Shown: positions 26,171 to 35,037, counted from the first letter of the stretch. The stretch: 64,000 nt of DNA from Candidatus Acidianus copahuensis (GCF_000632495.1 NZ_JFZT01000019.1:1-64000); one strand, 5' to 3'. Notes: generated by a model from the letters alone, not told the origin. Program-made: numbers and translations.

Positions 26171-27342
26171 TCCTAAACCTTCTTAGAAAGGAATGGATAG
26201 ATATCAAGAGAGATAAAAAACTCGTCCTAGGTTCTGTAGTTCTTCCACTGTTGCTATTACCTTTAATTGGGATAATTATATTTGCTGCGACTGTCTCACA
26301 ACCCCCCACTGTTGATATTATAAATAATAGCCCGCTCAATGAACCATACGTAATTAACTTGGAAAAATATATCAAAAGCAATGGAGGAATAGTGTATACA
26401 AATTCCTCTGTTCCTAGCGATGTTCAGATAATATTCCCTAAAGGATTTTATGAGAATATAACATCAATAAATAGGACGGCCGTTGTTTATATATCATATG
26501 TGATTTCATCTAGCTCTAACGCTTTATCCTTAGTTGAGAATGGGTTATATAACATCTTGTATAACGTTTCAATTCATAGGATACAATATTTAGCTAACAG
26601 GTCTGACATAAATATATCACCTTCAATAGTAAGGGATCCAATTGTTGTGTCTTTGCTATATAAGTTACCTACTGGGGGTAAGGCTTCAGCTTCAGAAAAT
26701 CAATTTGCTCAGTTAGCTAGGATCGTAGCTATAATTCTATTTCCTGCATCTACTCCTGTCATATTTTTTGTTACTGATAGCATTATGGGTGAAAAGGAAA
26801 GAAGAACGTTGGAGTCATTATTAGCTTCACCTATATCTGCAAGGTCATTCCTTGGTTCGAAGCTTGCAATTTCTATGTTACTCGGTATTATATCTTCCAT
26901 AGGTGATTTAGCTGGATTAGTTATCTTCTCATTATTTGCACCCTATATTGTTGGAGAAAGCGTTACCTTTTCTTTAACCTTCGCTGGAATAATAATCGCA
27001 GTATATATGGTAATGATTTTACTTACGGCATCTTTAAGCATGTTTATTCTCTTAATTTTAGGCGGATCAGTTAGGAATATACAAATAGTAAACTTTATTA
27101 TAACTACTTTCGGAATGCTTGCCTCTTTCTCATCATTATTCTTAAATTTTGGTGACCTGTCTTTTCCTCTTGTTTCAATTCTAGGTATTCCATATGTTCA
27201 GTTGGTAGCGTCCATTATGTTCTATGTATTTGGCTTGATACAAGAATCCATATTCTCTTTGCTTGGAACGTTAGGAGTGGCAATCCTGTTGTTATTACTA
27301 TCATCAAAATTCCTCGATTCAGAAAGACTGTTACTAAAGTAA
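26167..27342 (+). CDS. ABC-2 type permease
   Basis: This 391-residue membrane protein has an N-terminal membrane helix (about 18-42), a ~130-residue external loop and about six further helices from residue 180 on. It includes the typical MGEKERRTLESLLASPISARSFLGSK loop of NatB/DrrB-type permeases. It overlaps the ATPase gene by 4 nt and forms the membrane half of the exporter. The start is a GTG. Confidence 0.9.
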   Translation: MILNLLRKEWIDIKRDKKLVLGSVVLPLLLLPLIGIIIFAATVSQPPTVDIINNSPLNEPYVINLEKYIKSNGGIVYTNSSVPSDVQIIFPKGFYENITSINRTAVVYISYVISSSSNALSLVENGLYNILYNVSIHRIQYLANRSDINISPSIVRDPIVVSLLYKLPTGGKASASENQFAQLARIVAIILFPASTPVIFFVTDSIMGEKERRTLESLLASPISARSFLGSKLAISMLLGIISSIGDLAGLVIFSLFAPYIVGESVTFSLTFAGIIIAVYMVMILLTASLSMFILLILGGSVRNIQIVNFIITTFGMLASFSSLFLNFGDLSFPLVSILGIPYVQLVASIMFYVFGLIQESIFSLLGTLGVAILLLLLSSKFLDSERLLLK

Positions 27343-27374
27343 AATTTTAATCTAAGTCTGATTTTTATATTATC

Positions 27375-27605
27375 ATGGCGAATGTAAAAGCCTATATCCT
27401 TCTTATAACATCAATAGGGAAGGAAATGGATGTAGTAAATGACGTAAAGAAGATAGATGGAGTAAAGGATTCTACAGCTGTATATGGAGAATATGATGTG
27501 GTTGTAGAAGTTGAAGCTAAAGCATTAGATGAGTTAAACAAGACTATAAATCAAATAAGAAGGAATCCATCTATTATAAGAACTGTAACGTTAATTTCTA
27601 TGTAA
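27375..27605 (+). CDS. Stand-alone Lrp/AsnC effector (RAM) domain protein
   Basis: The 76 residues are a single alpha-beta RAM fold (AYILLITSIGKEMDVVNDVKKI, GEYDVVVEVEA, VTLISM) without the DNA-binding helix-turn-helix of full Lrp proteins. Such free domains bind amino acids or modulate full-length Lrp partners. It follows the exporter genes by 32 nt; co-transcription is possible. Confidence 0.88.
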   Translation: MANVKAYILLITSIGKEMDVVNDVKKIDGVKDSTAVYGEYDVVVEVEAKALDELNKTINQIRRNPSIIRTVTLISM

Positions 27606-27692
27606 ATTAAGTTATTTCTTTTTGTCAGCTTTTTCAGTTTCCTCACGATTCAGGACGTCCCTGTCACATCATAAGAAGAAGAATTGGGACCC

Positions 27693-27740
27693 ACCTATGA
27701 TCACTTAATCCTCGGGACACGAGGATATTATCACATAGGT
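27693..27740. other. Two-storey stem-loop between convergent genes
   Basis: The outer stem acctatgat/atcataggt is interrupted by a 2-nt bulge. It encloses a perfect inner stem atcctcg/cgaggat with loop ggaca. The structure lies in the 152-nt gap between the RAM-domain gene and the RHH gene, both of which end there. It could be a bidirectional terminator, a small RNA or a miniature element. Confidence 0.4.
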
Positions 27741-27757
27741 CCTTAAATGATAATCAT

Positions 27758-28039
27758 CTAACTCTCTTTTATTTCTACTTCTTCGTCCTCCTCGTCCTCT
27801 TCCTTCAACCTTTTCATAACTTCCCCTAGAAGAGCATCTAGTTGTGCAACTTTAGCTTCTAGGAATGTAATACTTTCTTCTACTTGCGTAGAGTCCTTTT
27901 GCTGAGATTTTGTTTCTCCTTCTATTCCTTCCTTTATATAAAACTTTACTAAGTCGGTAACCTGTATTCCCATATCTTCAGCCTTCCTTTTCAATTCGTC
28001 ATACATCCACTCTGGTATAGATAAGTGAATAGTTGGCAC
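27758..28039 (-). CDS. Ribbon-helix-helix protein with acidic coiled-coil tail
   Basis: This 93-residue protein has an N-terminal RHH domain (PTIHLSIPEWMYDELKRKAE, then a second helix near VTDLVKFYIKEG). A helix around residues 58-80 that can form a coiled coil follows, then a strongly acidic end (EEDEEDEEVEIKES). It is likely a DNA-binding regulator. It is divergent from a second RHH gene at 28181 with a 141-nt shared upstream region. Confidence 0.75.
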   Translation of the reverse strand: MPTIHLSIPEWMYDELKRKAEDMGIQVTDLVKFYIKEGIEGETKSQQKDSTQVEESITFLEAKVAQLDALLGEVMKRLKEEDEEDEEVEIKES

Positions 28040-28086
28040 TGTATTTTCCTCTCAATAAAAATATAGGTTGAAGTGGTATATTAGTC

Positions 28087-28114
28087 TTCCTCTTATGGTA
28101 TTCCTCTTGTGATA
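28087..28114. repeat. Tandem 14-bp direct repeat, candidate operator
   Basis: ttcctcttatggta is followed directly by ttcctcttgtgata, identical at 12 of 14 positions. It sits in the shared promoter region of two divergent RHH genes. RHH repressors usually bind short repeated half-sites as stacked dimers, so autoregulation is a reasonable inference. Confidence 0.4.
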
Positions 28115-28119
28115 GGAAG

Positions 28120-28155
<36 letters not shown>

Positions 28156-28180
28156 ATAAGAGAATATATGTATTAGGTGT

Positions 28181-28349
28181 ATGATGAGAGTAATAACATT
28201 CAAGGCGGAAGAAGATTTGTTAGAACTCCTAGATAGATACGCTATAAGATATGGGTTAAATAGATCAGAAGCTATAAGGAAAGCTATAGAGAACCTAGTT
28301 AAAGATGAAATAAATAAGGAGACCGTTCCAGTAGCTAAAGTACAGAAGA

Positions 28350-28360
<11 letters not shown>
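28181..28360 (+). CDS. Small CopG-like ribbon-helix-helix regulator
   Basis: A 59-residue frame (MMRVITFKAEEDLLELLDRY..., then GLNRSEAIRKAIENLVKDE) is a textbook CopG/MetJ-type RHH domain with the beta strand RVITFK and two helices. Either of two adjacent ATGs could start it; aggtg just upstream favours the second (28184). It faces the 93-residue RHH gene across a shared promoter and converges with the MBL-fold gene with an 11-nt overlap. It is short and easily missed. Confidence 0.85.
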
Positions 28361-28964
<604 letters not shown>

Positions 28965-28978
28965 ATTTAAAAAATAGC

Positions 28979-30119
28979 TTAGTTATTCATAAGCTTTAGA
29001 GCTAAGCTCTTAGCCAATTCAGGAGTTATTTTTTCTCCAGTATCTGCTCTCTTTTTAATTTCTCTTAATAATTCCTTTAGTTTTCCTTCATCGTTAATCT
29101 CAATTCCTTGATCTTTCAAGACTCTTCTAAGTCCATGTATTCCACTATGCTTTCCTAAAGCTAATCTTCTAAAGTTTCCAACTTCTTCTGGAGACATAGG
29201 TTCATATGTGAGTGGATTCTCTATAACGCCGTGTACATGTATTCCGGCTTCATGCCCAAACGCGTTCTCACCTACTATAGCTTTAAAGTATGGAACAGGA
29301 ATTCCAGAAAGTTCGGATACTAGTTTGCTTGTCTCATAAAGTAACCAAGGTTTAATGTTTACTTCATATCCCATAAGCTTTTTCAGAGCCATAACAACTT
29401 CTTCTAAAGACGCATTGCCTGCCCTCTCTCCTATACCATTAACAGTTACGTGAACTTGCCTTGCTCCTGCTGCTACACCCGCAATGGAATTAGCAGTTGC
29501 TAAGCCAAAATCATTATGACAATGAACGCTTATTGTTTTATCTTTTGTAACCGTAGTTAATTTCTTTATTAAATCATAGAATGTGAATGGTGTCATGACC
29601 CCAACAGTATCAGGAACGTTAATTCTATCTGCGCCCGCATCTATTGCAGTTCTAACGGCAGTCATTAGAAAGTCCTCTTCACTTCTTGTAGCATCTTCAG
29701 GACTAAATTCAACCGTAAGACCGTGAGATTTAGCGTAGCTTACATTTTCGTAGATAGTGTTAAGGACTTCCTCTCTACTCATCTTTAGCTTATATTTCAT
29801 ATGAATTTCTGACGTTGCTATAAACACATGTATACTTGACAGGCCGGCATCTATACCTCTTTCTATATCACGTCTATTTGCCCTAGCTAAACCTAAAACC
29901 TCAACTTGATCTCCCACTTCATCCAGGATCTTTTTTGTAGCCTGAAATTCACCATCAGAAGAGGCTGGAAAACCGGCTTCAATAACATCTACTCCTAACT
30001 TTGCTAGTTGTCTTGCAATAGTTATTTTCTGATCTAATGTAAAATCAATTCCTGGAGCTTGTTCTCCATCTCTTAAGGTTGTATCTAAAACTCTTACCTT
30101 ACCAACTAAGAATACTCAT
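28979..30119 (-). CDS. leuA: 2-isopropylmalate synthase family (LeuA-type), start region frame-shifted
   Basis: This HMGL-like TIM barrel condenses acetyl-CoA with a 2-oxoacid in leucine synthesis; homocitrate- and citramalate-synthase relatives cannot be fully excluded. Motifs are DTTLRDGEQ, VIEAGFPASSDGEF, SVHCHNDFGLATANS and GENAFGHEAGIHVHG. The essential DTTLRDGEQ segment is in frame with the rest, but no ATG, GTG or TTG precedes it before a stop. A leaderless-positioned ATG at 30119 is one base out of frame. The total of 1141 nt is one more than a multiple of three; removing one base near codon 3 gives MSILVGKVRVLDTTLRD. The first canonical in-frame start (GTG at 29917) would delete catalytic residues. 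Compared with LeuA2-type enzymes it lacks the C-terminal leucine-binding regulatory domain. Confidence 0.85.
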
Positions 30120-30143
30120 CCCTAGAGGCACCGATTATTAGAA

Positions 30144-30154
30144 AGATATAAAGA
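30144..30154 (-). promoter_or_regulatory. TATA box of leuA
   Basis: The minus strand reads ctttatatctt about 30 nt before the ATG at 30119, which makes that ATG the expected leaderless start of the leuA mRNA and supports the frameshift interpretation. Confidence 0.5.
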
Positions 30155-30779
30155 TTATAAATCTTGCTGGAAAACCTCATCAACGATCTGCTTTGCTATT
30201 TTAAGTTTTTGTGCTTTTATCCATGAAATAGGGATATTCGAGGTAAAATACGGTTTTGAAAATCTTCCAATCATATTAGAATCAAAATCCATAGAATAAA
30301 GTAATATTTTAGAGGCTTGGAAAAGTTTAGCCAAAATAACAGATCTATCTCCATCAGTAAATCCACCATAAAGCTTAAGCTTACCGAATGGCCTAACTTG
30401 AGTAGTTCCAATAACTCTCTTCATTTCATACACTTTCCTGAGAAGGCTAATATTATCTCCGTGAGCTAATACGACATAGAGGGAGTCCATGGGCTTGGTT
30501 ATACCATCTAGATCAGTAACAACTATATCAGGAATTATACCAATTGTCTTCAAGTAATTCGACGCACCATCAGCTGCAATTATAAGATCCGCATCTATAT
30601 CCTTTAAGTATTGTAAGCTTGGTCCAGCACCAACTATTGCGACTTTTTTTCCTTTAATCTCCTCAAGGCTATACGAATAATCTTCCTTAATAATTGAGTT
30701 AAGCAAAACCGCAGATTTGTAGTCCATTTCTTCTGAATATCTAAGCCATTCTCTTACTTTAGAATAAAAAGCTAACCAT
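30155..30779 (-). CDS. mptE: 6-hydroxymethyl-7,8-dihydropterin pyrophosphokinase MptE-like, N-terminus frame-shifted
   Basis: The main frame (190 residues from an ATG at 30727) is the archaeal DUF115-type pyrophosphokinase: VAIVGAGPSLQYL, AADGASNYL, PDIVVTDLDG, VLAHGDN, LYGGFTDGDRSVILAK. Upstream of that ATG the frame continues with family-like residues (FYSKVREWLRYSEE) but without a start. An ATG at 30779, overlapping the previous stop, joins it if the T5 run (minus strand; 30766-30770) is read as T4, giving MVSFYSKVREWL and about 207 residues. It makes the pterin diphosphate precursor for methanopterin-type cofactors. Confidence 0.85.
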
Positions 30780-30960
30780 TTATCGTTCTGAAGTATATTC
30801 TATCTCCCTCCTTTTTCTTTATTTCGATAGTAAAAAGTTTAGTTATTTCGTTATAATAAGGATTATTAAGTGAAATTACAAATAATACATTATTATTCTT
30901 AAGATACATTACTGCCTCAATAGGATCGGAACCGCATGTAAAGGAATCAAGGTCAACCAT
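30772..30960 (-). CDS. Small hypothetical protein in the pterin neighbourhood
   Basis: This protein of about 62 residues is an alpha-beta fold (MYLKNNNVLFVISLNNP, TKLFTIEIKKKEGDRIYFRT). The ATG at 30960 overlaps the upstream stop by 8 nt, and its own stop overlaps the proposed MptE start, so it belongs to a tightly packed operon. I do not recognise the family. A longer in-frame start 51 nt upstream is possible. Confidence 0.55.
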   Translation of the reverse strand: MVDLDSFTCGSDPIEAVMYLKNNNVLFVISLNNPYYNEITKLFTIEIKKKEGDRIYFRTING

Positions 30961-31369
30961 GGAAGTCGTCAAATATTCCCTCCACTCTTTCAAACAGTTT
31001 TGAAAGTTCATCCAATGCTACCTTCATATCATTATGTCTTGCAAGCACGCTAGGAGACTTTAATGAAGATTCATCTATTATATTAATACTAACGAGAGAA
31101 TTATATAGTTTCTGTAGATCCCTAATTGTCATCTTTACATTATCTTGAAGATCTCTAGTTTCCAATAGATAGTCCAATTGTGTTATAGGATTTCCGCTAA
31201 CTGAATATATACCATAAATTGTTAGAATTACAGTAGATAAATTCTCAATAGTTTCTAGAACTCTTTTTCCCGTATAAAACAGATCTCCCTCATTAAATGC
31301 GTTGGACGCTTCCTTAAGAGTTCTAGTAGCTCTTAACATAAATTCCGAAGCTAGGGAACTGTTGTTCAA
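30953..31369 (-). CDS. Helical hypothetical protein, HEPN-like in appearance
   Basis: The 138 residues are almost entirely helical (ATRTLKEASNAFNEGDLFYTGKR, then a long central helix pair, then ALDELSKLFERVEGIFDDF). This resembles HEPN-type four-helix proteins, but the R-x4-6-H toxin motif is not evident. It overlaps its neighbours on both sides by 4-8 nt. Function unknown. Confidence 0.55.
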   Translation of the reverse strand: MNNSSLASEFMLRATRTLKEASNAFNEGDLFYTGKRVLETIENLSTVILTIYGIYSVSGNPITQLDYLLETRDLQDNVKMTIRDLQKLYNSLVSINIIDESSLKSPSVLARHNDMKVALDELSKLFERVEGIFDDFHG

Positions 31370-31815
31370 ACATCAACCACCTCTCCTTTCTTTACCTTTG
31401 CAAAATCAATAATTTTTCCCTCTTTATACTCCTTTATGTGAACATTGAACTTACTCTTCTCTTTTTCTAGAATTTTTTCTGGATCAAATAGGATATATCC
31501 ATTATTTAACATCAGAACAGTAATAGGTATATGATAAGCGATTTCATTTGGCGAGAGAATTACGCCAAAAATTTCAGGTCCTCTCTTTTTTTGCTTAACA
31601 AAGTTCCTAAACTCGGCTGTTCTAGTTGTTCTCTCTAAAAAGAAGTTCCAAATCTCTCCTCTCGCTACGAAGGATATCATATCTACGTTATCTAAAACTA
31701 TCAATAGATATGCCTTTTCCTTCTCTAAATAAATAAGAAAACCCTTAACTTTTTCTTGATACCAGTCTAGAATATCTTCCATTATATTATCTATAATATC
31801 GAGCAACAATATCAC
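31366..31815 (-). CDS. Hypothetical alpha-beta protein, first gene of the MptE operon
   Basis: The 149 residues alternate beta strands (AYLLIVLDNVDMISFV, EIFGVILSPNEIAYHIP) and helices, and I do not recognise the family. The gene overlaps the helical protein by 4 nt. Pairing of a small alpha-beta protein with a helical partner recalls nucleotidyltransferase–HEPN pairs, but the GS-x-DxD motif expected of a nucleotidyltransferase is absent. Treat as unknown. Confidence 0.55.
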   Translation of the reverse strand: MILLLDIIDNIMEDILDWYQEKVKGFLIYLEKEKAYLLIVLDNVDMISFVARGEIWNFFLERTTRTAEFRNFVKQKKRGPEIFGVILSPNEIAYHIPITVLMLNNGYILFDPEKILEKEKSKFNVHIKEYKEGKIIDFAKVKKGEVVDV

Positions 31816-31847
31816 CCTTTAATAAAAGTTATTACATAATTAAAGTT

Positions 31848-32339
31848 GTGGAAGTTAAGGAAGATTTTCTCAAATCTAGACCGACTTGTTACGTAAAATT
31901 ACTTAATATACCAATACCGTGTGGTTCAGCTTACATAGCTAGTTCAAAGTTTAAGGATCTACTTAACAATGAGAACTTCAGATCTCAAGTAGAAGTCATT
32001 GATAGTCTGATGAGTCTTATCGACGTGCAAGTGGATACCCTTGTTCAGATTTTAAAGGATCAGTTTTCAGATGCTGAAGTAGATATCAATAGTTTGGCTT
32101 ATTCTATCTATTACATAATAGAGGAAGGAGGTGAAATGGTTATAGGAGAGAAGTTAAGGTTTAGGGACAAGATAATTGCTCAGGGAAATTTCAGCTCGAT
32201 ATCTAGAATTGTTAGAAGAATAGAGAGTACTAGAAATGACCCCAATATAGTATCGCTATGTGATGAGATAAAACATTTAAGTGAATCCTTATGGACTCAT
32301 TATGATAAGAACCTGAGGAGAAGTTTGAATGAAAGTTAG
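31848..32339 (+). CDS. Hypothetical protein upstream of the PTPS homologue
   Basis: This 163-residue helical protein begins at a GTG. It has a CYVKLLNIPIPCGSAY segment with two Cys and a long central helix (VEVIDSLMSLIDVQVDTLVQILKDQF). I do not recognise the family. It overlaps the PTPS gene by 11 nt and is divergent from the MptE operon with only 32 nt between starts, so both sides probably belong to one functional neighbourhood. Confidence 0.6.
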   Translation: MEVKEDFLKSRPTCYVKLLNIPIPCGSAYIASSKFKDLLNNENFRSQVEVIDSLMSLIDVQVDTLVQILKDQFSDAEVDINSLAYSIYYIIEEGGEMVIGEKLRFRDKIIAQGNFSSISRIVRRIESTRNDPNIVSLCDEIKHLSESLWTHYDKNLRRSLNES

Positions 32340-32739
32340 AGTAGGTATAGAAGGAATAGTTATTGACTCAGCTCACTACACTCTCTCATCACCACAAGAC
32401 TCTCAACTACATGGGCATACTTACGTTGTAAATGTTGAAGTAGAAGGAGATATAAACACAAATACTGGTTTCGTTGTTGACTTCAACTTATTAAAGAAAA
32501 GCGTAGAGGAGGTAGCTAAAAAATGGGATCATAAGTTCATTGTACCCAAAAAAGATTTAGATAAAATAAGAATAGACGCCCCCTTCAAGAATGAGATAAT
32601 TAGCATAGACGCTCCTTTCCCCACGGCTGAGTTTATAGGTTTAGAGATAGCTAAAAATCTTCATGAGAAGATAGGAATGAAGATTTATTTAAAGATATAT
32701 GAAGGAAAGTATAGTTATGCAGTAATCGAATATCCGTGA
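32329..32739 (+). CDS. 6-pyruvoyl-tetrahydropterin synthase/QueD homologue
   Basis: This 136-residue T-fold protein has the zinc ligands H16, H28 and H30 (SAHY...LHGHTY), the catalytic WDHKF His and a C-terminal Glu (YEGKYSYAV). The family converts dihydroneopterin triphosphate to pterin or carboxy-deazapterin products. The active-site Cys normally four residues before HGH is replaced by Asp24, and the protein has no Cys at all. With MptE and DHPS-like genes nearby, a pterin-cofactor role rather than queuosine/archaeosine synthesis is plausible. Confidence 0.85.
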   Translation: MKVRVGIEGIVIDSAHYTLSSPQDSQLHGHTYVVNVEVEGDINTNTGFVVDFNLLKKSVEEVAKKWDHKFIVPKKDLDKIRIDAPFKNEIISIDAPFPTAEFIGLEIAKNLHEKIGMKIYLKIYEGKYSYAVIEYP

Positions 32740-32744
32740 CGTTC

Positions 32745-33030
32745 TCACTCTATTAAGTGCATTCCGCTTGGAGTGGGGTTACGAGAAGCAGTTATACTAT
32801 CTCATCACACCAAATTACGTCCTTTAAGGCATGATAGGTGGATCCTCCAGAAGCAGAATTTAAGAGTAGAAAGAGAGAAATACGTAGGCTATCTAGGATC
32901 TTCTGACTTTCCTCCATTTTTGTAAAACATCATTTCGTAGCTGAAATAGAAAAGAAAGAGAGTAATCTTTTCCTTCATTTTCACATTTTTGATCTTTATT
33001 CCTCTTCCTATATTTTTAGAAGTAATGTAG
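32745..33030. repeat. Decayed repeat, copy A (inverted partner at 60.34-60.96 kb)
   Basis: The gap after the PTPS gene carries sequence that matches, in reverse orientation, the gene-free region near 60.9 kb. Shared blocks include ggttacgag, aattacgtcctt-aaggcat-ataggtggatcc, gcagaatttaag, ggatcttctg-ctttcctc and gaaatagaaaagaaagagagta...tccttcatttt. Copy A lacks about 330 nt present in the partner between the last two blocks. No open frame remains. It is most likely an old insertion-sequence or MITE-like remnant. Confidence 0.6.
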
Positions 33031-33097
33031 CGTTGTTATAAAAAATATTTGTAATTTATTACCTCTAAGTGATATTTTTAAAGCATTCTATTAAAAA

Positions 33098-33496
33098 TTA
33101 AACTATGAAACGCATTCCAATATTGTCTATTAGGTAACAGTTATTCTCTTTCTTTTTCCTAAGACAAAAGGTAGAACTCTGGCTTGAGAAGCAACACTCT
33201 TCTTCTTTAGATAAAGAAGATATTAACTGGTTTATGTTTTCTTCTTCTCCCTTTCTTTGTTCAGCACATAGAAATCCATTAAATTCATACCGTGCAATAG
33301 GTATTCTTTTCCTGAAAATAAAAATTCCTCCCAATATAGAAGGATAACATTGTAATTTATCGTCACAGGAGCTTATTTTCATTGTTGATATTTTTTTAAC
33401 TACTTCCCCTTCTTGTATTAGAGGTAAAGTAGGTATAGCTATCGTATAATCACTTAACTCATAAAATATAACCTTAGGTACCGCTATTCTCATCAT
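33098..33496 (-). CDS. Cys-rich hypothetical protein following the DHPS-like gene
   Basis: This 132-residue (131 from the second ATG) beta-rich protein has about nine Cys, clustered as SSCDDKLQC and EECCFSSQSSTFC with a further C near the end. That pattern suggests a metal or Fe-S site, but no known motif is evident. It overlaps the DHPS-like gene by 23 nt and so is translated with it. Function unknown. Confidence 0.6.
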   Translation of the reverse strand: MMRIAVPKVIFYELSDYTIAIPTLPLIQEGEVVKKISTMKISSCDDKLQCYPSILGGIFIFRKRIPIARYEFNGFLCAEQRKGEEENINQLISSLSKEEECCFSSQSSTFCLRKKKENNCYLIDNIGMRFIV

Positions 33497-34952
33497 TAAT
33501 CCTCCTAAATAATGGTTTGTCCTGTAGGTAATTCTTATCTAGGTCTCTTGCAATTTCAGCTTTAGCTAACTCATAACCTAAGTAAAGGGCATGCTCTGGT
33601 GTAATCTTGATCCTTCTAACCAGTTCTCTGCCCACAGATAGTGCTTCCTTTCCTTTTAGCGCTAATTTATCCTTCCCATAAAAGGAGAGAATTATTTCTT
33701 TCTCTGTTTTATAGATCTTTGCAAATCCGGAATCCATGTTAGGCTCGTTATGGCCAACATTTATAGCATCTACTTGTAATTTTTCTATTACCTTTTTCTT
33801 ATCTTTCAATAATAGAAGATCTATTCCTACATCCTTTGGAGGTCTCTTTTCTAAGATCGAAATTCCCACCATTTTAGATGCCTCTTTCAACTCCCAGGAA
33901 CTCCATCTTGTTTTCCCCTTTTCCATTGTAAGTACCGAAGAAATACCCAATTCTCCAGCAATTGCAAGGAGCAATGCGTTGATTCCATGACTGTCAGCAT
34001 CTATTAATTCTGTAACGTTAAGAGTACCCATCATCATGGGGAAATCCGGTAATGCATTCCTCACTTTTGAAAAATCCACAATACTACTAACTAGCCCTTG
34101 AAGAGGAGGAGAAAGCACTGGATCAACAATTATTTTCTCAAATCCCATTTCTCTCATCTTCTTTGCTAAGCCTATTGTTATTTCTGATCTGTCCTTGACA
34201 GAAAAAGGAGCCACTATTAGACCCGCATTTTTTACTTCTACTAATTTTTGATAGTTTATCTCATTAGCATTGAATACAAAGTCAGCCCCAGCTTTTACTC
34301 CTTCTATTAATTCCTTAGTGGATTCACTGTCAATTCCAACTATAACTCCAAGATCCCTTATCATCTTAATCCTTGACTTCACTTCGTCAATGTTATCATG
34401 TCCAACTGGGAATCCTAAAACATATACATCAACATTTCCTCTCGTTCTCTCAACAATGTTTTCAATCATATTCGGTCCCCATTTTGGATCTAATTCGAGA
34501 AATATTTTGAATGGTGGGGGTCTAAGAGGAATTTTTATTCCGCTTTCAAATGCTACTATTTGATTCTCTTCTATAGTCTTTAGTTCCTCCATCATTCTTT
34601 TTGTTTTTTCTCCTTGAAGTATTACGTCGGCTGGAAGAGAAGTAGAGAAGTTTATTCCATTTTTAATGCCTTCAAGAACAAGGGGGATATCCCATGCGTT
34701 TTCAGTTCCTTTGATAGTTTTTATGCCTAGTTCTCTCTCTATTATGTTTGAATCCCCAAAAACTAGACCGGGTAAAATAATGGTCTCTATTCCAGTTAAA
34801 TTATCCTTTTTTAGATTTTCAAGGATATACTTTACGCTCATAAGGGCTGCTACTGGGTAATCTAAAACCTTAACGTAAACGTCTGGAACGTTTTTAACCA
34901 CTTCGTTAACAATCGGAGCTGCTAATCTTCCCGTGATTAGTAAAATTGCCAC
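33474..34952 (-). CDS. Dihydropteroate synthase-like protein (archaeal)
   Basis: The 492 residues belong to the archaeal dihydropteroate synthase-related family: a DHPS-type TIM barrel in the middle (FLELDPKWGPNMIE, YVLGFPVGHDN, VGIDSESTKELIEGVKAGADFVFN, EKIIVDPVLSPP, MMMGTLNVTELIDADS) with extra N- and C-terminal domains. In methanopterin-type biosynthesis it is a candidate for joining the pterin to its aryl part. It lies 0.7 kb from the PTPS homologue and 2.7 kb from MptE. Confidence 0.85.
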   Translation of the reverse strand: MAILLITGRLAAPIVNEVVKNVPDVYVKVLDYPVAALMSVKYILENLKKDNLTGIETIILPGLVFGDSNIIERELGIKTIKGTENAWDIPLVLEGIKNGINFSTSLPADVILQGEKTKRMMEELKTIEENQIVAFESGIKIPLRPPPFKIFLELDPKWGPNMIENIVERTRGNVDVYVLGFPVGHDNIDEVKSRIKMIRDLGVIVGIDSESTKELIEGVKAGADFVFNANEINYQKLVEVKNAGLIVAPFSVKDRSEITIGLAKKMREMGFEKIIVDPVLSPPLQGLVSSIVDFSKVRNALPDFPMMMGTLNVTELIDADSHGINALLLAIAGELGISSVLTMEKGKTRWSSWELKEASKMVGISILEKRPPKDVGIDLLLLKDKKKVIEKLQVDAINVGHNEPNMDSGFAKIYKTEKEIILSFYGKDKLALKGKEALSVGRELVRRIKITPEHALYLGYELAKAEIARDLDKNYLQDKPLFRRINDENSGT

Positions 34953-35037
34953 AAAAAGCCATTAACAGCCGAAAGTAATATTTATTTTCTCATAAACCAC
35001 TGGCAGTTCTTCTTTTTATTGAAAAAAGTGAATCAAC

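Noticed and set aside
27677..27700. gggacccacctatgat resembling ggatccacctatcat of repeat copies A and B
   Set aside because: Similarity is limited to about 13 nt, with no flanking match.
30953..31815. HEPN–MNT toxin-antitoxin pair
   Set aside because: Neither the R-x4-6-H motif nor the GSx10DxD nucleotidyltransferase motif is visible; left as hypothetical proteins.
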